From Promicromonospora umidemergens (GTDB taxonomy: Bacteria > Actinomycetota > Actinomycetes > Actinomycetales > Cellulomonadaceae): 62,507 bases of DNA. A program made the position numbers and the translations under genes. Positions 36,369 through 45,819 of this stretch are shown piece after piece. The notes under the pieces are model-generated. The model saw only the letters and a list, made by a program, of their open reading frames with translations. It ran no database searches and was not told where the DNA came from. The stretch is taken from positions 1-62,507 of the forward strand of contig NZ_JAMTCT010000029.1 of assembly GCF_024171995.1 (NCBI RefSeq). Reading direction: 5' to 3'. Positions within the stretch are counted from its first letter, which is position 1. Each line of letters opens with the position of its first letter.

Positions 36369-36965
36369 CTACGAGTAGGTGGCACCGATCGTGATGGAAC
36401 GGCTCTTGAGGTTGACGTGGTGGCTTCCGCTGAAGCCCTTCTTCACGCCGGAGTCCCTGCGCAGCAGGTCGAGCTCGTACGACCCGTCGACGTAGGCCCT
36501 GCCGGAACCTCGGGTGAAGAACACGTCTCCTCGGCCCGCACCCGCCTCGTAGCGCACAGCGACCCCGCTGAAGGACCAGCTCAGCTGGTCGTCGGCCTTG
36601 TCCCAGGTGTTTCGGCCGACCCTGCCGTCCGAGGAGATGCCGTAGCGGTCCTGCCAGTTCTCGGTCGCCCTCTTGGTGTTGGAGCCGAAATAGCCGTCGA
36701 CTCCCGAGTAGGGCAGCAGGCCCTCGGCAGCGAGCAGCGACTGCCAGAGGATGACGATGTCGGTGTTCGACGAGTTCGAACAGCCTTGGCACAGGTCGCC
36801 ACCGAGCTCGTCGCGGTGATCACCCCAGTCGTCGCTGATCGCGCCGGCTCCGTCGACGAACGACGTGCTGAAGCTGTCCGTGTGCGCCTGCGCCGGTCCA
36901 GCGATCATCGTCGTGGCTCCGACGAGGATTGCGACAGCCGCCGCGATTCTTCCTGTGCTCCGCAT
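36369..36965 (-). CDS. Secreted peptidoglycan-binding-domain protein
   Basis: A 198-residue secreted protein. The signal peptide (about 1-28, AAAVAILVGATTMIAGPAQA) is clear. A PG_binding_1 helical domain (about 72-125) is indicated by LLPYSGVDGYFGSNTKRATENWQ and RVGRNTWDK. The C-terminal 65 residues are beta-like and not recognised. A CQGC pair lies before the domain. It could bind cell wall or other glycans outside the cell. ATG at 36965 has AGGAGGG nine bases upstream. It is divergent from the ytfQ-type gene. Confidence 0.75.
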   Translation of the reverse strand: MRSTGRIAAAVAILVGATTMIAGPAQAHTDSFSTSFVDGAGAISDDWGDHRDELGGDLCQGCSNSSNTDIVILWQSLLAAEGLLPYSGVDGYFGSNTKRATENWQDRYGISSDGRVGRNTWDKADDQLSWSFSGVAVRYEAGAGRGDVFFTRGSGRAYVDGSYELDLLRRDSGVKKGFSGSHHVNLKSRSITIGATYS

Positions 36966-37202
36966 GAGTGCCCTCCTGATGGTGAGTCCTGGCTCGACCT
37001 GACGGTCGAACGCGGCGCCGTCAGCGCCGAGACCCAACGTAGGGACGCGCGCTTGCAAGAAACATGCAGCCCGCTTGCAGGTTCCCCGAACGGCGGAGCG
37101 TCCCGCCAGAACGGGCACCGAGCAGGAGCAGGTACGCCACGAGGCCGAAACGCGGCGGACTCGTTACTGGAACGTGACGTCGCGCACTATGAATCCAGCC
37201 CA

Positions 37203-37216
37203 TGTGAGCGCTAACA
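37203..37216 (+). promoter_or_regulatory. LacI-type operator before the ytfQRT-yjfF-type operon
   Basis: TGTGAGCGCTAACA, identical to the operator at 31471; TAACAT (37212-37217) could be the -10. It lies in the 313-nt divergent intergenic region 36966-37278, which otherwise shows only two CGCTTGCA direct repeats near 37050 and no coding sequence I can support. Confidence 0.75.
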
Positions 37217-37278
37217 TTCGAGCGGGCAGATAGCCGCTAGTCCTCGCACGAAGCCGTGCAGGATCTCAAGGAGGAGAC

Positions 37279-38286
37279 ATGGCACGCACGACCCTGACCC
37301 GCACCGTTCTGGCCGCGGTGTCCGTAGTCTCGCTGTTCGCGCTGGGCGCCTGCGCCTCGGACGCGGGTGGTGAGCCGGCAGCCGGAGGCGAGACCAGCGG
37401 CGGCGCCGACGACGGCGTCATCACCCTCGGCTTCTCACAGGTGGGCGCCGAGTCCGGGTGGCGCGCCGCGAACACGAAGTCCATCCAGGACACGCTGACC
37501 GTGGACAACGGCTTCGAGCTCAAGTTCTCCGACGCGCAGCAGAAGCAGGAGAACCAGATCCAGGCGATCCGCTCCTACATCACCCAGGGCGTGGACGTCA
37601 TCGCGTTCTCCCCGGTGGTCGAGACCGGCTGGGACGCAGTGCTCCAGGAGGCCAAGTCGGCAGGGATCCCCGTGATCCTCACCGACCGCGCCGTCGACTC
37701 GAGCGACGAGACCCTCTACGAGTCGTTCATCGGCTCGGACTTCGTCAAGGAGGGGGAGATGGCCGGCGAGTGGGTCGTCGAGCAGTACGACGGCGAGGGC
37801 TACCAGGCCGTCGAGCTGCAGGGCACCACGGGTGCCGCCCCGGCGATCGACCGGAAGGAAGGCTTCGAGTCGGCCATCGAAGGCTCGGACGTCGAGATCA
37901 TCGACAGCCAGACGGGCAACTTCACGCGGGCCGAGGGCAAGACCGTCATGGAGGGCTTCCTCAACAAGCACGACGACATCGACCTCGTGTTCGCGCACAA
38001 CGACGACATGGGGCTCGGTGCGATCGAGGCCATCGAGGCGGCCGGCATGACACCGGGCGAGGACATCAAGATCGTCACCATCGACGCCGTCAAGGACGGC
38101 ATGCAGGCGCTCGTCGACGGCAAGATCAACTACATCGTCGAGTGCAACCCGCTGCTCGGTCCGGACCTGGCGGAGATCGCGCAGAAGGTCGTCGCCGGCG
38201 AAGAGGTCGAGAAGCGCATCGTCGTAAAGGACGAGGCGTTCGACCAGGCCGCGGCCGAGGAAGCGCTGCCCACGCGCGAGTACTGA
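37279..38286 (+). CDS. ytfQ: Sugar-binding lipoprotein, YtfQ/AraU type (CUT2)
   Basis: A 335-residue periplasmic-type binding protein with lipobox LGAC (about 22-25). The mature protein begins ITLGFSQVGAESGWRAANT and contains VVETGWDAVLQEAKSAGIPVI and GTTGAAPAIDRKEGF, typical of YtfQ, which binds galactofuranose and related furanoses, and of AraU arabinose-binding proteins. The araBDA context favours L-arabinose. AAGGAGG precedes the ATG. A long palindrome separates it from the ATPase gene, which may keep binding-protein mRNA in excess. Confidence 0.88.
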   Translation: MARTTLTRTVLAAVSVVSLFALGACASDAGGEPAAGGETSGGADDGVITLGFSQVGAESGWRAANTKSIQDTLTVDNGFELKFSDAQQKQENQIQAIRSYITQGVDVIAFSPVVETGWDAVLQEAKSAGIPVILTDRAVDSSDETLYESFIGSDFVKEGEMAGEWVVEQYDGEGYQAVELQGTTGAAPAIDRKEGFESAIEGSDVEIIDSQTGNFTRAEGKTVMEGFLNKHDDIDLVFAHNDDMGLGAIEAIEAAGMTPGEDIKIVTIDAVKDGMQALVDGKINYIVECNPLLGPDLAEIAQKVVAGEEVEKRIVVKDEAFDQAAAEEALPTREY

Positions 38287-38303
38287 CGCCCCCCGCTGGC
38301 CCT

Positions 38304-38368
38304 CTTGGTCGTGGGCGTGATCGTCGCGACTGCCCGTTCTGGGCGCAACGATCACGCCCACGACCAAG
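38304..38368. repeat. Palindromic element, family B (copy 2), inside the ytfQ-ytfR gap
   Basis: Arms 38304-38328 and 38344-38368 pair over 25 bp with one mismatch. The loop ACTGCCCGTTCTGGG is the reverse complement of the other copies' loop type (CCAGAACGGGCAGT), so this copy is inverted. It ends 23 nt before ytfR. Confidence 0.85.
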
Positions 38369-38390
38369 GGACTGAGTTAGAAGGTCGAGG

Positions 38391-39917
38391 ATGACCCAGC
38401 AGACAACACCGCCCGTCGTCGAGATGACGGGCATCAGCGTCGAGTTCCCCCCGGTGAAGGCCCTCGACGGGGTCGATCTCCACCTGCGCCCCGGCGAGAT
38501 CCACGCCCTCATGGGCGAGAACGGCGCGGGCAAGTCCACCCTGATCAAGGCCCTCACGGGGATCCACTCCCCGACGGAGGGCACGATCCGGGTCGACGGC
38601 GTCGAGCGCCGGTTCACCGGTCCCGCCGACGCCAGGGCACACGGGGTGAGCACCGTGTACCAGGAGGTCAATCTCTGCGGGAACCTCACGGTCGCGGAGA
38701 ACATCATGCTCGGCGCCGAGCCGCGCCGGCTGGGCGGCCTGCACTGGCGGGCGATGCGCCGTCAGGCGGCGACGCACCTGGAGCGGATGGGCCTGAGCAT
38801 CGACCCGGCCTCGTCCCTCGGATCGCACTCGCTCGCGGTGCAGCAGCTCGTCGCGATCTGCCGCGCCACCGTGGGTGACTGCAAGGTGCTGATCCTCGAC
38901 GAGCCCACCTCCAGCCTGGACACCGACGAGGTGGCGCACCTGTTCACCGTCATGCGCGCGCTGCGCGACGACGGCGTGGCCATCCTCTTCGTGAGCCACT
39001 TCCTCGACCAGGTCTACGAGGTGTCCGACCGCATGACCGTGCTGCGCAACGGCCGCCTCGTGGGCGAGTTCATCACCGCGGACCTGCCGACGCACGAGCT
39101 GGTCCAGCACATGATCGGCCGCTCGATGGACGTGCTGGAGGCCGCCGAGCACGTGGTGGAACGTGCCGGCAGGCCGGCGGGCACCACCCCCCTGCTCCAG
39201 GCTGTCGGCCTGGGCCGCAAGGGCTCCGTGCAGCCGTTCGACCTCGAGCTCTACGAGGGCGAGGTGGTGGGCCTGGCCGGGCTGCTCGGCTCGGGCCGCA
39301 CGGAGCTCGCGCGCCTGCTGACGGGCGCCGACCGGGCCGACGCCGGCCAGACCCGCATGGCGGGGAAGCCTGCCCGGCTGCGGACACCGCGTGCGGCCAT
39401 GGACCTGGGCATCGCCTACACGTCCGAGGACCGCAAGGGTGAGGGCGTCGTGGACGGCCTGACCGTGCGGGAGAACATCGTGCTCGGCCTCCAGGCGCGG
39501 CGGGGCTGGATGCGGCCGCTGCCGCGCAAGCAGGTGGACGAGCTGGTCGCCTCGTACATCGAGCAGCTCGGCATCCGGCCCGCCGACCCGGAGGCGCTGC
39601 TGCGCAACCTGTCCGGGGGCAACCAGCAGAAGGTGCTGCTCGCGCGCTGGCTCGCCACGGCTCCGCGGCTGCTCGTCCTCGACGAGCCCACGCGCGGCAT
39701 CGACGTCGGCGCCAAGGCCGAGATCCAGAAGCTCGTGGCCGACCTCGCCGCAGACGGCATGTCCGTCGTCTTCATCTCGGCGGAGCTCGAGGAGGTGCTG
39801 CGCATATCCCACCGCATCGCAGTGCTGCGGGACCGCCGCAAGGTGGCGGAGATCGACGGAGGAGGAGCCACGATGGACCAGGTGGTCGACCTTATCGCCG
39901 GGGGTGGTGCAGCATGA
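38391..39917 (+). CDS. ytfR: Sugar ABC transporter ATPase, YtfR type (CUT2)
   Basis: A 508-residue protein with two fused ABC domains. The first has Walker [10 protein letters not shown] and Walker [13 protein letters not shown] sequence ([13 protein letters not shown]); its signature region SLAVQQLVAI is degenerate. The second has a degenerate P-loop (GLLGSGRTE), signature [15 protein letters not shown] and Walker [15 protein letters not shown]. One competent and one degenerate site is normal for CUT2 ATPases. It overlaps ytfT by four bases. Confidence 0.93.
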   Translation: MTQQTTPPVVEMTGISVEFPPVKALDGVDLHLRPGEIHALMGENGAGKSTLIKALTGIHSPTEGTIRVDGVERRFTGPADARAHGVSTVYQEVNLCGNLTVAENIMLGAEPRRLGGLHWRAMRRQAATHLERMGLSIDPASSLGSHSLAVQQLVAICRATVGDCKVLILDEPTSSLDTDEVAHLFTVMRALRDDGVAILFVSHFLDQVYEVSDRMTVLRNGRLVGEFITADLPTHELVQHMIGRSMDVLEAAEHVVERAGRPAGTTPLLQAVGLGRKGSVQPFDLELYEGEVVGLAGLLGSGRTELARLLTGADRADAGQTRMAGKPARLRTPRAAMDLGIAYTSEDRKGEGVVDGLTVRENIVLGLQARRGWMRPLPRKQVDELVASYIEQLGIRPADPEALLRNLSGGNQQKVLLARWLATAPRLLVLDEPTRGIDVGAKAEIQKLVADLAADGMSVVFISAELEEVLRISHRIAVLRDRRKVAEIDGGGATMDQVVDLIAGGGAA

Positions 39918-40981
39918 CGAACCTGCTTCGCCACCACCTGTTCTGGCCGGTGGCCGCCCTGGTCGCCCTGCTGGTCGCCAACACGGTCGCCAGCCCCGGC
40001 TTCCTCGCCATCACCGTCCGGGACGGCCACCTGTTCGGTGCGCCGATCGACATCCTCCGGACCACCGCACCGCTCCTGCTCGTCGCCCTCGGCATGACGC
40101 TGGTCATCGCCACGCGCGGCATCGACCTCTCGGTCGGCGCGGTGGTCGCGGTCTCGGGAGCGGTGGCGCTGTCGCACATCGCGTCGTCGCCGAACCCCGA
40201 CTCGCCCGTGACCGTGCTCACCGCCATCGGCCTGGCCCTGGCGCTGTGCCTGGTGCTGGGCGTGTGGAACGGGTTCCTGGTCTCGGTGCTGGGGATCCAG
40301 CCGATCATCGCCACGCTCATCCTGATGACGGCGGGCCGCGGCGTCGCCATGCTCATCACGGGCGGCATGATCACCACCGTCAACAGCGCACCGTTCAAGG
40401 TGCTGGGCTCGGGCTTCTGGCTCGGGCTGCCCGTCGCGGCGGTCCTCGCGTTCGGCGTGTTCGCCGTCGTCGCGTTCGTCGTGCGGCGCACCGCGCTCGG
40501 CATGCTCCTGGAGGCGACGGGTATCAACCCGGCGGCCAGCAGGCTCTCCGGGGTGCGGTCCAAGACGCTGACCTGGACCGTGTACGCGGCGGCAGGCCTG
40601 TTCGCCGGACTGGCGGGCCTGCTCATCAGCGCCGACACCATGGCGGCCGACGCCAACAACGCCGGCCTGTTCATCGAGCTCGACGCGATCCTCGCGGTGG
40701 TGATCGGCGGGACGGCGCTCTCGGGCGGCAAGTTCAACCTGTCGGGCACCCTGGTGGGCGCGCTCGTCATCGCGACCCTGGAGCGGACGGTGACCGTCGT
40801 CGGCATCTCGCCGCTGGTCACGCCCTTGTTCATGGCGCTGGTCGTCATCGCGGTGACGCTGCTGCAGTCGCCGAGGATGCGGGAGCGGCTCACGGCAGCC
40901 ACCCGCCGACCGGTCGCCACGACGCCGCCCGAGCCGCAGTCCGCTGCGCGCCCCGACTCGACGGAGGTGAAGGCCCGATGA
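39914..40981 (+). CDS. ytfT: Sugar ABC transporter permease, YtfT type (CUT2)
   Basis: A 355-residue membrane permease with about nine or ten helices. Family blocks are PLLLVALGMTLVIATRGIDLSVGAVVAVSG and LDAILAVVIGGTALSGGKF. It pairs with the next permease as a heterodimer, as in YtfT-YjfF. The last 25 residues are a hydrophilic Pro/Ser/Glu tail. It is linked to its neighbours by ATGA overlaps. Confidence 0.92.
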   Translation: MTNLLRHHLFWPVAALVALLVANTVASPGFLAITVRDGHLFGAPIDILRTTAPLLLVALGMTLVIATRGIDLSVGAVVAVSGAVALSHIASSPNPDSPVTVLTAIGLALALCLVLGVWNGFLVSVLGIQPIIATLILMTAGRGVAMLITGGMITTVNSAPFKVLGSGFWLGLPVAAVLAFGVFAVVAFVVRRTALGMLLEATGINPAASRLSGVRSKTLTWTVYAAAGLFAGLAGLLISADTMAADANNAGLFIELDAILAVVIGGTALSGGKFNLSGTLVGALVIATLERTVTVVGISPLVTPLFMALVVIAVTLLQSPRMRERLTAATRRPVATTPPEPQSAARPDSTEVKAR

Positions 40982-41976
40982 CGACGTCGGCCCCCGCCCG
41001 CGCCCCACGCGCACTCAAGATCCCGACCCGGCTGGACCGCCGCTACCTGCCGGTGGTGGGCACGTTCGTGGTGCTGGCGCTCATGCTCGTCGTGGGCGGC
41101 AGCAGGTACGAGAACTTCGTCTCGCCGGCCGTGATCTCCAACCTGTTCATCAACAACGCGCACCTGATCGTGCTCGCGGTCGGCATGACCTTCGTGATCC
41201 TCACGGGCGGCATCGACCTGTCGGTCGGTTCTGTGCTGGCGCTGTCCACCGTGGTCACGGCGGCTCTGCTCCAGGCCGGCTGGCCGCCTGCCGTGGTGAT
41301 CCCGCTCGCCGTGGGCGCAGGGACCGTGATCGGTCTGGCGCACGGCGTGATGGTCCACTACTTCCAGGTGCAGCCGTTCGTGGCGACGCTCGCCGGCATG
41401 TTCTTCGCGCGCGGCCTGTGCTTCGTCATCGCGCCGGAGTCCATCGCCATCGACGAAGCGTCGTTCGTCTCGCTCGCTACCTGGGTGCAGATCTTCGGCG
41501 GATGGCGCATGTCGTCCGGCGTGCTCATCGCGCTGATCGTGGTGGGCGCCGGCTTCCTGGTGCTGCACTTCACGCGGTTCGGCCGCACGGTGTACGCGGT
41601 CGGCGGTGGTGAGCAGTCCGCCCTGCTCATGGGGCTGCCCGTGGCCCGCACCAAGGTGCTCGCCTACGTGGTGAGCGGCACGTGCGCAGGGCTCGGCGGA
41701 CTGCTGTTCGCCATGTACTCCCAGTCGGGCTACTCGCTGACCGGCGTAGCGATGGAGCTCGACGCCATCGCGGCGGTCGTCATCGGCGGAACGCTGCTGA
41801 CGGGTGGCACCGGCTTCGTGCTCGGCTCCGTGCTGGGCGTGCTGGTGCTCGGTCTGATCCAGACCATCATCACGTTCGAGGGCACCCTCAGCTCCTGGTG
41901 GACCAAGATCGTGATCGGCGTGCTGCTGCTGATCTTCGTGGCGGTCCAGCGCGTGCTCAGCCTCCGCAAGACCTAG
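40978..41976 (+). CDS. yjfF: Sugar ABC transporter permease, YjfF type (CUT2)
   Basis: A 332-residue second permease of the furanose/arabinose importer. Blocks are [47 protein letters not shown] and LDAIAAVVIGGTLLTGG. A YjfF-type permease beside a YtfT-type permease strongly supports assignment to the YtfQRT-YjfF/AraUVWZ class rather than to generic ribose transporters. A terminator follows. Confidence 0.92.
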   Translation: MTTSAPARAPRALKIPTRLDRRYLPVVGTFVVLALMLVVGGSRYENFVSPAVISNLFINNAHLIVLAVGMTFVILTGGIDLSVGSVLALSTVVTAALLQAGWPPAVVIPLAVGAGTVIGLAHGVMVHYFQVQPFVATLAGMFFARGLCFVIAPESIAIDEASFVSLATWVQIFGGWRMSSGVLIALIVVGAGFLVLHFTRFGRTVYAVGGGEQSALLMGLPVARTKVLAYVVSGTCAGLGGLLFAMYSQSGYSLTGVAMELDAIAAVVIGGTLLTGGTGFVLGSVLGVLVLGLIQTIITFEGTLSSWWTKIVIGVLLLIFVAVQRVLSLRKT

Positions 41977-41986
41977 CGGGGCCCCC

Positions 41987-42025
41987 GGCCCTGACCCGGC
42001 GTACTCGGTACGCCGAGTCAGGGCC
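41987..42025 (+). terminator. Terminator of the ytf-type operon
   Basis: Arms 41987-42004 and 42008-42025 pair over 18 bp with one mismatch and a TCG loop. It lies 57 nt before the GH43-GH51 start, whose own promoter is not obvious. Confidence 0.8.
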
Positions 42026-42081
42026 GCAGTACCACCCACCGCACAACCCCACCCACAGTGACGTGAAGGGATCGACAGAAC

Positions 42082-45000
42082 ATGGTTCTACATCGATATA
42101 AAAGAGCTGCGCTCGCGGCGGGCGCTGCCCTCGCGGTCGGCCTGGCGGGCGTCGTCGCGGCGCCCGACGGCGACCCGGTCGCCTCGGCGGCCGAGCCGCC
42201 CGCTGCGACGTCCGGCACGGCGGCGGCCTCGGGGGAGGAGGGCGACCACGCCGCCTACTTCTTCCCCTACTTCACCGGCGAGTCCACCGCGGACGGCGAG
42301 ACCATCTCGTTCGCCGTCTCGGACGGCCCCGACCCCCTGGACTGGACCACGCTGAACGGCGGCGATCCGGTGCTCACCTCCACGCTCGGCACCGAGGGCC
42401 TGCGCGACCCGTTCCTGATCCGGGGCGACGACGGCACGTACTACCTCCTCGCGACCGACCTGCAGATCTACGGCGGCGGCAACTTCGGCGACGCCCAGGA
42501 GACGGGCAGCCGCTCGATCATGGTGTGGGAGTCCACCGACCTGGTGAGCTGGGGCGAGCAGCGCGAGATCGAGCTCGCCCCCGAGAACGCCGGCAACCTG
42601 TGGGCGCCAGAGGCGTACTGGGACGAGGCGGCCGGCGAGTTCGTCGTCTACTGGGCCTCCGCGCTCTACCCGGACGACGTCCCGCCCGCCGAGCGCGACA
42701 TCCGCACGTCATACCAGCGCATGATGTACGCGACCACCACGGACTTCGAGACGTTCTCGGAGCCGGAGGTCTGGATCGACGAGCCGCAGGGCGACGGGCT
42801 CGGCATGATCGACTCCACGGTCCAGGAGGAGGACGGCGTCTACCACCGCCTCACCAAGGACGAGTCGTACATGGGGATGCGCCAGGAGTCGTCAACGGAC
42901 CTGCGGCGCACGCAGGGCGTGTCCGACGGCGACGGCTGGGACCTGGTCTCCGAGCGCGTCGGGTTCGGACAGCCGAACCCCTGGGGCGGCACGTTCACCG
43001 GCGGGGAGGGACCCACGCTGTTCCCGTCGCTCACCGACGACCGCTGGTTCCTGCTGCAGGACCAGCCGAGCTATCACGGCGGCCAGGGCTACATGCTCTT
43101 CGAGTCGGACGACCTGAGCAGCGGGGAGTGGACCGCCAACCTGGACGCGAACCTGCCGGCCAGCCCCCGGCACGGCACGGTCCTGCCGATCACCGCCGAG
43201 GAACAGGCCGCGCTGCTGGCGGCGTACCCGCCGGCGGAGACCCCGGTGCAGGAGCACACGCTCGACGTCGACGCCGCCGCTGCGGGCACCGAGATGAGCG
43301 ACGACCTGTACGGCGTCTTCTACGAGGACATCAACTACGCGGCCGACGGCGGCCTGTACGCCGAGCTGGTCCGCAACCGGTCCTTCGAGTTCGCCTCGAC
43401 GGACAACGCGGCGTTCACCGGCATGACCGGCTGGGACGTCGTCCAGCGGGGGAGTTCGGGCACCGCCACGGTGGAGTCCGAGCGGGCCGAGTGGCTGGGC
43501 GGCACCAACCGCGCCTACCTGACCGTCGAGGCGGACGGCCCCGGCGTCGGCGTGCGCAACGCGAGCTACAACGAGGGCTTCGCGATCGAGAAGCGCGAGA
43601 AGTACGACTTCTCGGTGTTCGCGCGCGCCGAGCGCAAGCAACGCCTCAAGGTCAGCCTCGAGTCCCCGGACGGCAGCACGACCTACGCCTCCACCACGAT
43701 CAACGTCAACGGCACCGACCGGTGGAAGAAGCACAACGCCAAGCTCACCGCGACCAAGACGGTGAACGACGCCCGGCTCGTGGTGACGGGCGGCGCGGCC
43801 GGCACGCTGCGCCTTGACATGGTCTCCCTGTTCCCGCGCGACACCTGGGACGGCCCGGTCAACGGCCGCTCGGTGCTGCGCGAGGACCTCGCGCAGAAGG
43901 TCGCCGACCTCGAGCCGTCCTTCCTGCGGTTCCCCGGCGGCTGCGTCACCAACGTCGGCACGTTCGACACGTACCTGGAGTCGGACGGCGCGGACCGCCG
44001 TCGGACCTACCAGTGGAAGGAGACCATCGGGCCGGTCGAGGAGCGCCCGACCAACTGGAACTTCTGGGGCTACAACCAGACCTACGGCCTCGGCTACCTC
44101 GAGTACTTCGAGTTCGCCGAGGACCTGGGGGCGACGCCGCTGCCGGTGCTGTCGGTCGGCGCCAACGGCTGCGGCAGCAACATCCCCGAGCTGACCGACG
44201 ACGCAGGCATCGACCGCTGGGTGCAGGACACCGTCGACCTCATCGAGTTCGCCAACGGTTCCGTGGACACGGAGTGGGGTGCGAAGCGCGCCGCGCTGGG
44301 CCACCCCGAGCCGTTCGACATGAAGTACATCGGCCTGGGCAACGAGGAGAACACCCGGACGTTCGAGGCCAACTTCCCGCGGTTCCGGGACGCCGTCGAG
44401 GCGGCTCACCCCGAGGTCACGGTGATCTCGAACTCCGGCCCTGACGACACCGGCGCCCGGTTCGACGAGCTGTGGGACTTCAACCGCGAGCAGGGCGTCG
44501 CGATGGTCGACGAGCACTACTACAACGACCCCTCGTGGTTCCTCAGCAACACCGAGCGCTACGACTCCTACGACCGGGAGGGGCCGCACGTGTTCCTCGG
44601 CGAGTACGCGTCGCGCGGCAACGCCTGGTCCAACGCGCTCTCGGAGGCCGCGTACATGACGGGGATCGAGCGCAACGCCGACCTGGTGGAGCTCGCGTCC
44701 TACGCGCCGATGTTCGCCAACGAGGACTACGTCCAGTGGTCCCCGGACATGATGTGGTTCGACAACGACGAGTCGTGGGGCTCGACGTCGTACTACACGC
44801 AGCAGATGTTCATGACGAACACCGGCGACCAGGTGGTCCCGTCCACGCACGACGGCCCGGAGGAGACGCCGGAGGACATCGGTGGCGGCGTCTTCCTGTC
44901 GACCTGGAACACCCAGGCCGCGTACGACGACGTGACGGTGACCGACAACGAGTCCGGTGAACTGCTCTTCTCCGACTCGTTCGACGACGGGTCGCGGTGG

Positions 45001-45711
45001 GACCCGAAGTCGGGTTCGTGGGCCGTGTCCGACGGCGAGTACGTGCAGTCGGCCGGCGACGTCACCGACGCCCGCTCGATCATCACGGACGCCTACACCA
45101 AGGACTGGGACAACTACACGCTGGAGCTCGACGCCCGGAAGCTGGGCGGCAGCGAGGCCTTCCTCGTCGGGTTCGCCGCCGGGGGCCAGGACGACTTCTA
45201 CTGGTGGAACCTCGGCGGGTGGAACAACACGCGGCAGGCGCTGCAGCGGGCCGACGGCGGCCCCGCGGGCGAGGTCGCGGCCATCGAGGGGCACTCCCTG
45301 GAGACGGGCAAGGACTACCACGTGAAGGTCGTGGTGTCCGGGCGGACCATCGAGCTGTACCTCGACGGTGAGCTGCAGATGAAGTACTCCGAGCCGACCA
45401 CCGAGTCGCTGTACCAGGTGGTCACCCGGGACGCCGAGACCGGCGAGCTGGTGCTCAAGGTCGTCAACCCGTACGACTCCGTGGCGCGCACGGCGGTGTC
45501 CGTGAACGGGGCCCAGGTGGGTCCGGAGGCGTCCGTGACCGAGATGAGCGGGGCGCCGTCGGCGGTGAACACCAAGACGCGACCCGAGCGGATAGTGCCG
45601 GTGGAAGGCACGGCGACGCTCGACGTGTCGTCGTCCGACGGCGGCACGGAGTTCACGTACGACTTCCCCGCGCACTCGATCACGTTCCTCCGCCTCACAG
45701 ACGCCGGATAG
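42082..45711 (+). CDS. Secreted GH43-GH51 fusion, bifunctional arabinofuranosidase/arabinanase candidate
   Basis: A 1209-residue secreted enzyme. Signal peptide about 1-37; GH43 propeller about 57-385 with catalytic Asp109 (LRDPF), Asp244 (MIDST) and Glu309 (GGEGP); GH51 module about 392-950 with acid/base Glu755 (GLGNEEN) and nucleophile Glu841 (FLGEYA). A carbohydrate-binding-like beta-sandwich (about 437-585) sits near the GH51 start and a laminin-G/DUF1080-like insert (about 960-1110) interrupts its C-terminal beta domain, which ends at 1209. Both active sites look intact, so one secreted chain may remove differently linked arabinofuranosyl units. It is by far the largest gene of the window. 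Confidence 0.85.
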   Translation: MVLHRYKRAALAAGAALAVGLAGVVAAPDGDPVASAAEPPAATSGTAAASGEEGDHAAYFFPYFTGESTADGETISFAVSDGPDPLDWTTLNGGDPVLTSTLGTEGLRDPFLIRGDDGTYYLLATDLQIYGGGNFGDAQETGSRSIMVWESTDLVSWGEQREIELAPENAGNLWAPEAYWDEAAGEFVVYWASALYPDDVPPAERDIRTSYQRMMYATTTDFETFSEPEVWIDEPQGDGLGMIDSTVQEEDGVYHRLTKDESYMGMRQESSTDLRRTQGVSDGDGWDLVSERVGFGQPNPWGGTFTGGEGPTLFPSLTDDRWFLLQDQPSYHGGQGYMLFESDDLSSGEWTANLDANLPASPRHGTVLPITAEEQAALLAAYPPAETPVQEHTLDVDAAAAGTEMSDDLYGVFYEDINYAADGGLYAELVRNRSFEFASTDNAAFTGMTGWDVVQRGSSGTATVESERAEWLGGTNRAYLTVEADGPGVGVRNASYNEGFAIEKREKYDFSVFARAERKQRLKVSLESPDGSTTYASTTINVNGTDRWKKHNAKLTATKTVNDARLVVTGGAAGTLRLDMVSLFPRDTWDGPVNGRSVLREDLAQKVADLEPSFLRFPGGCVTNVGTFDTYLESDGADRRRTYQWKETIGPVEERPTNWNFWGYNQTYGLGYLEYFEFAEDLGATPLPVLSVGANGCGSNIPELTDDAGIDRWVQDTVDLIEFANGSVDTEWGAKRAALGHPEPFDMKYIGLGNEENTRTFEANFPRFRDAVEAAHPEVTVISNSGPDDTGARFDELWDFNREQGVAMVDEHYYNDPSWFLSNTERYDSYDREGPHVFLGEYASRGNAWSNALSEAAYMTGIERNADLVELASYAPMFANEDYVQWSPDMMWFDNDESWGSTSYYTQQMFMTNTGDQVVPSTHDGPEETPEDIGGGVFLSTWNTQAAYDDVTVTDNESGELLFSDSFDDGSRWDPKSGSWAVSDGEYVQSAGDVTDARSIITDAYTKDWDNYTLELDARKLGGSEAFLVGFAAGGQDDFYWWNLGGWNNTRQALQRADGGPAGEVAAIEGHSLETGKDYHVKVVVSGRTIELYLDGELQMKYSEPTTESLYQVVTRDAETGELVLKVVNPYDSVARTAVSVNGAQVGPEASVTEMSGAPSAVNTKTRPERIVPVEGTATLDVSSSDGGTEFTYDFPAHSITFLRLTDAG

Positions 45712-45714
45712 CTG

Positions 45715-45775
45715 GTTGTGGGCGTGATCTTTGCGGCTAGAACGTGCATGTCGCCGCAACGGTCGCGCCCACAAC
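45715..45775. repeat. Palindromic element, family B (copy 3)
   Basis: Arms 45715-45737 and 45753-45775 (23 nt) pair with three mismatches or wobbles; the loop contains TAGAACGTGCATGT. It starts four bases after the GH43-GH51 stop. Confidence 0.8.
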
Positions 45776-45807
45776 GAACTCGGGCCCATGGGACCGCCGT
45801 CAACCCG

Positions 45808-45813
45808 TACGGT
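45808..45813 (+). promoter_or_regulatory. -10 element, leaderless promoter of the alarmone synthetase
   Basis: TACGGT ends six bases before the GTG at 45820, with no Shine-Dalgarno site, just after the family B palindrome. Confidence 0.45.
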
Positions 45814-45819
45814 GGTCCC

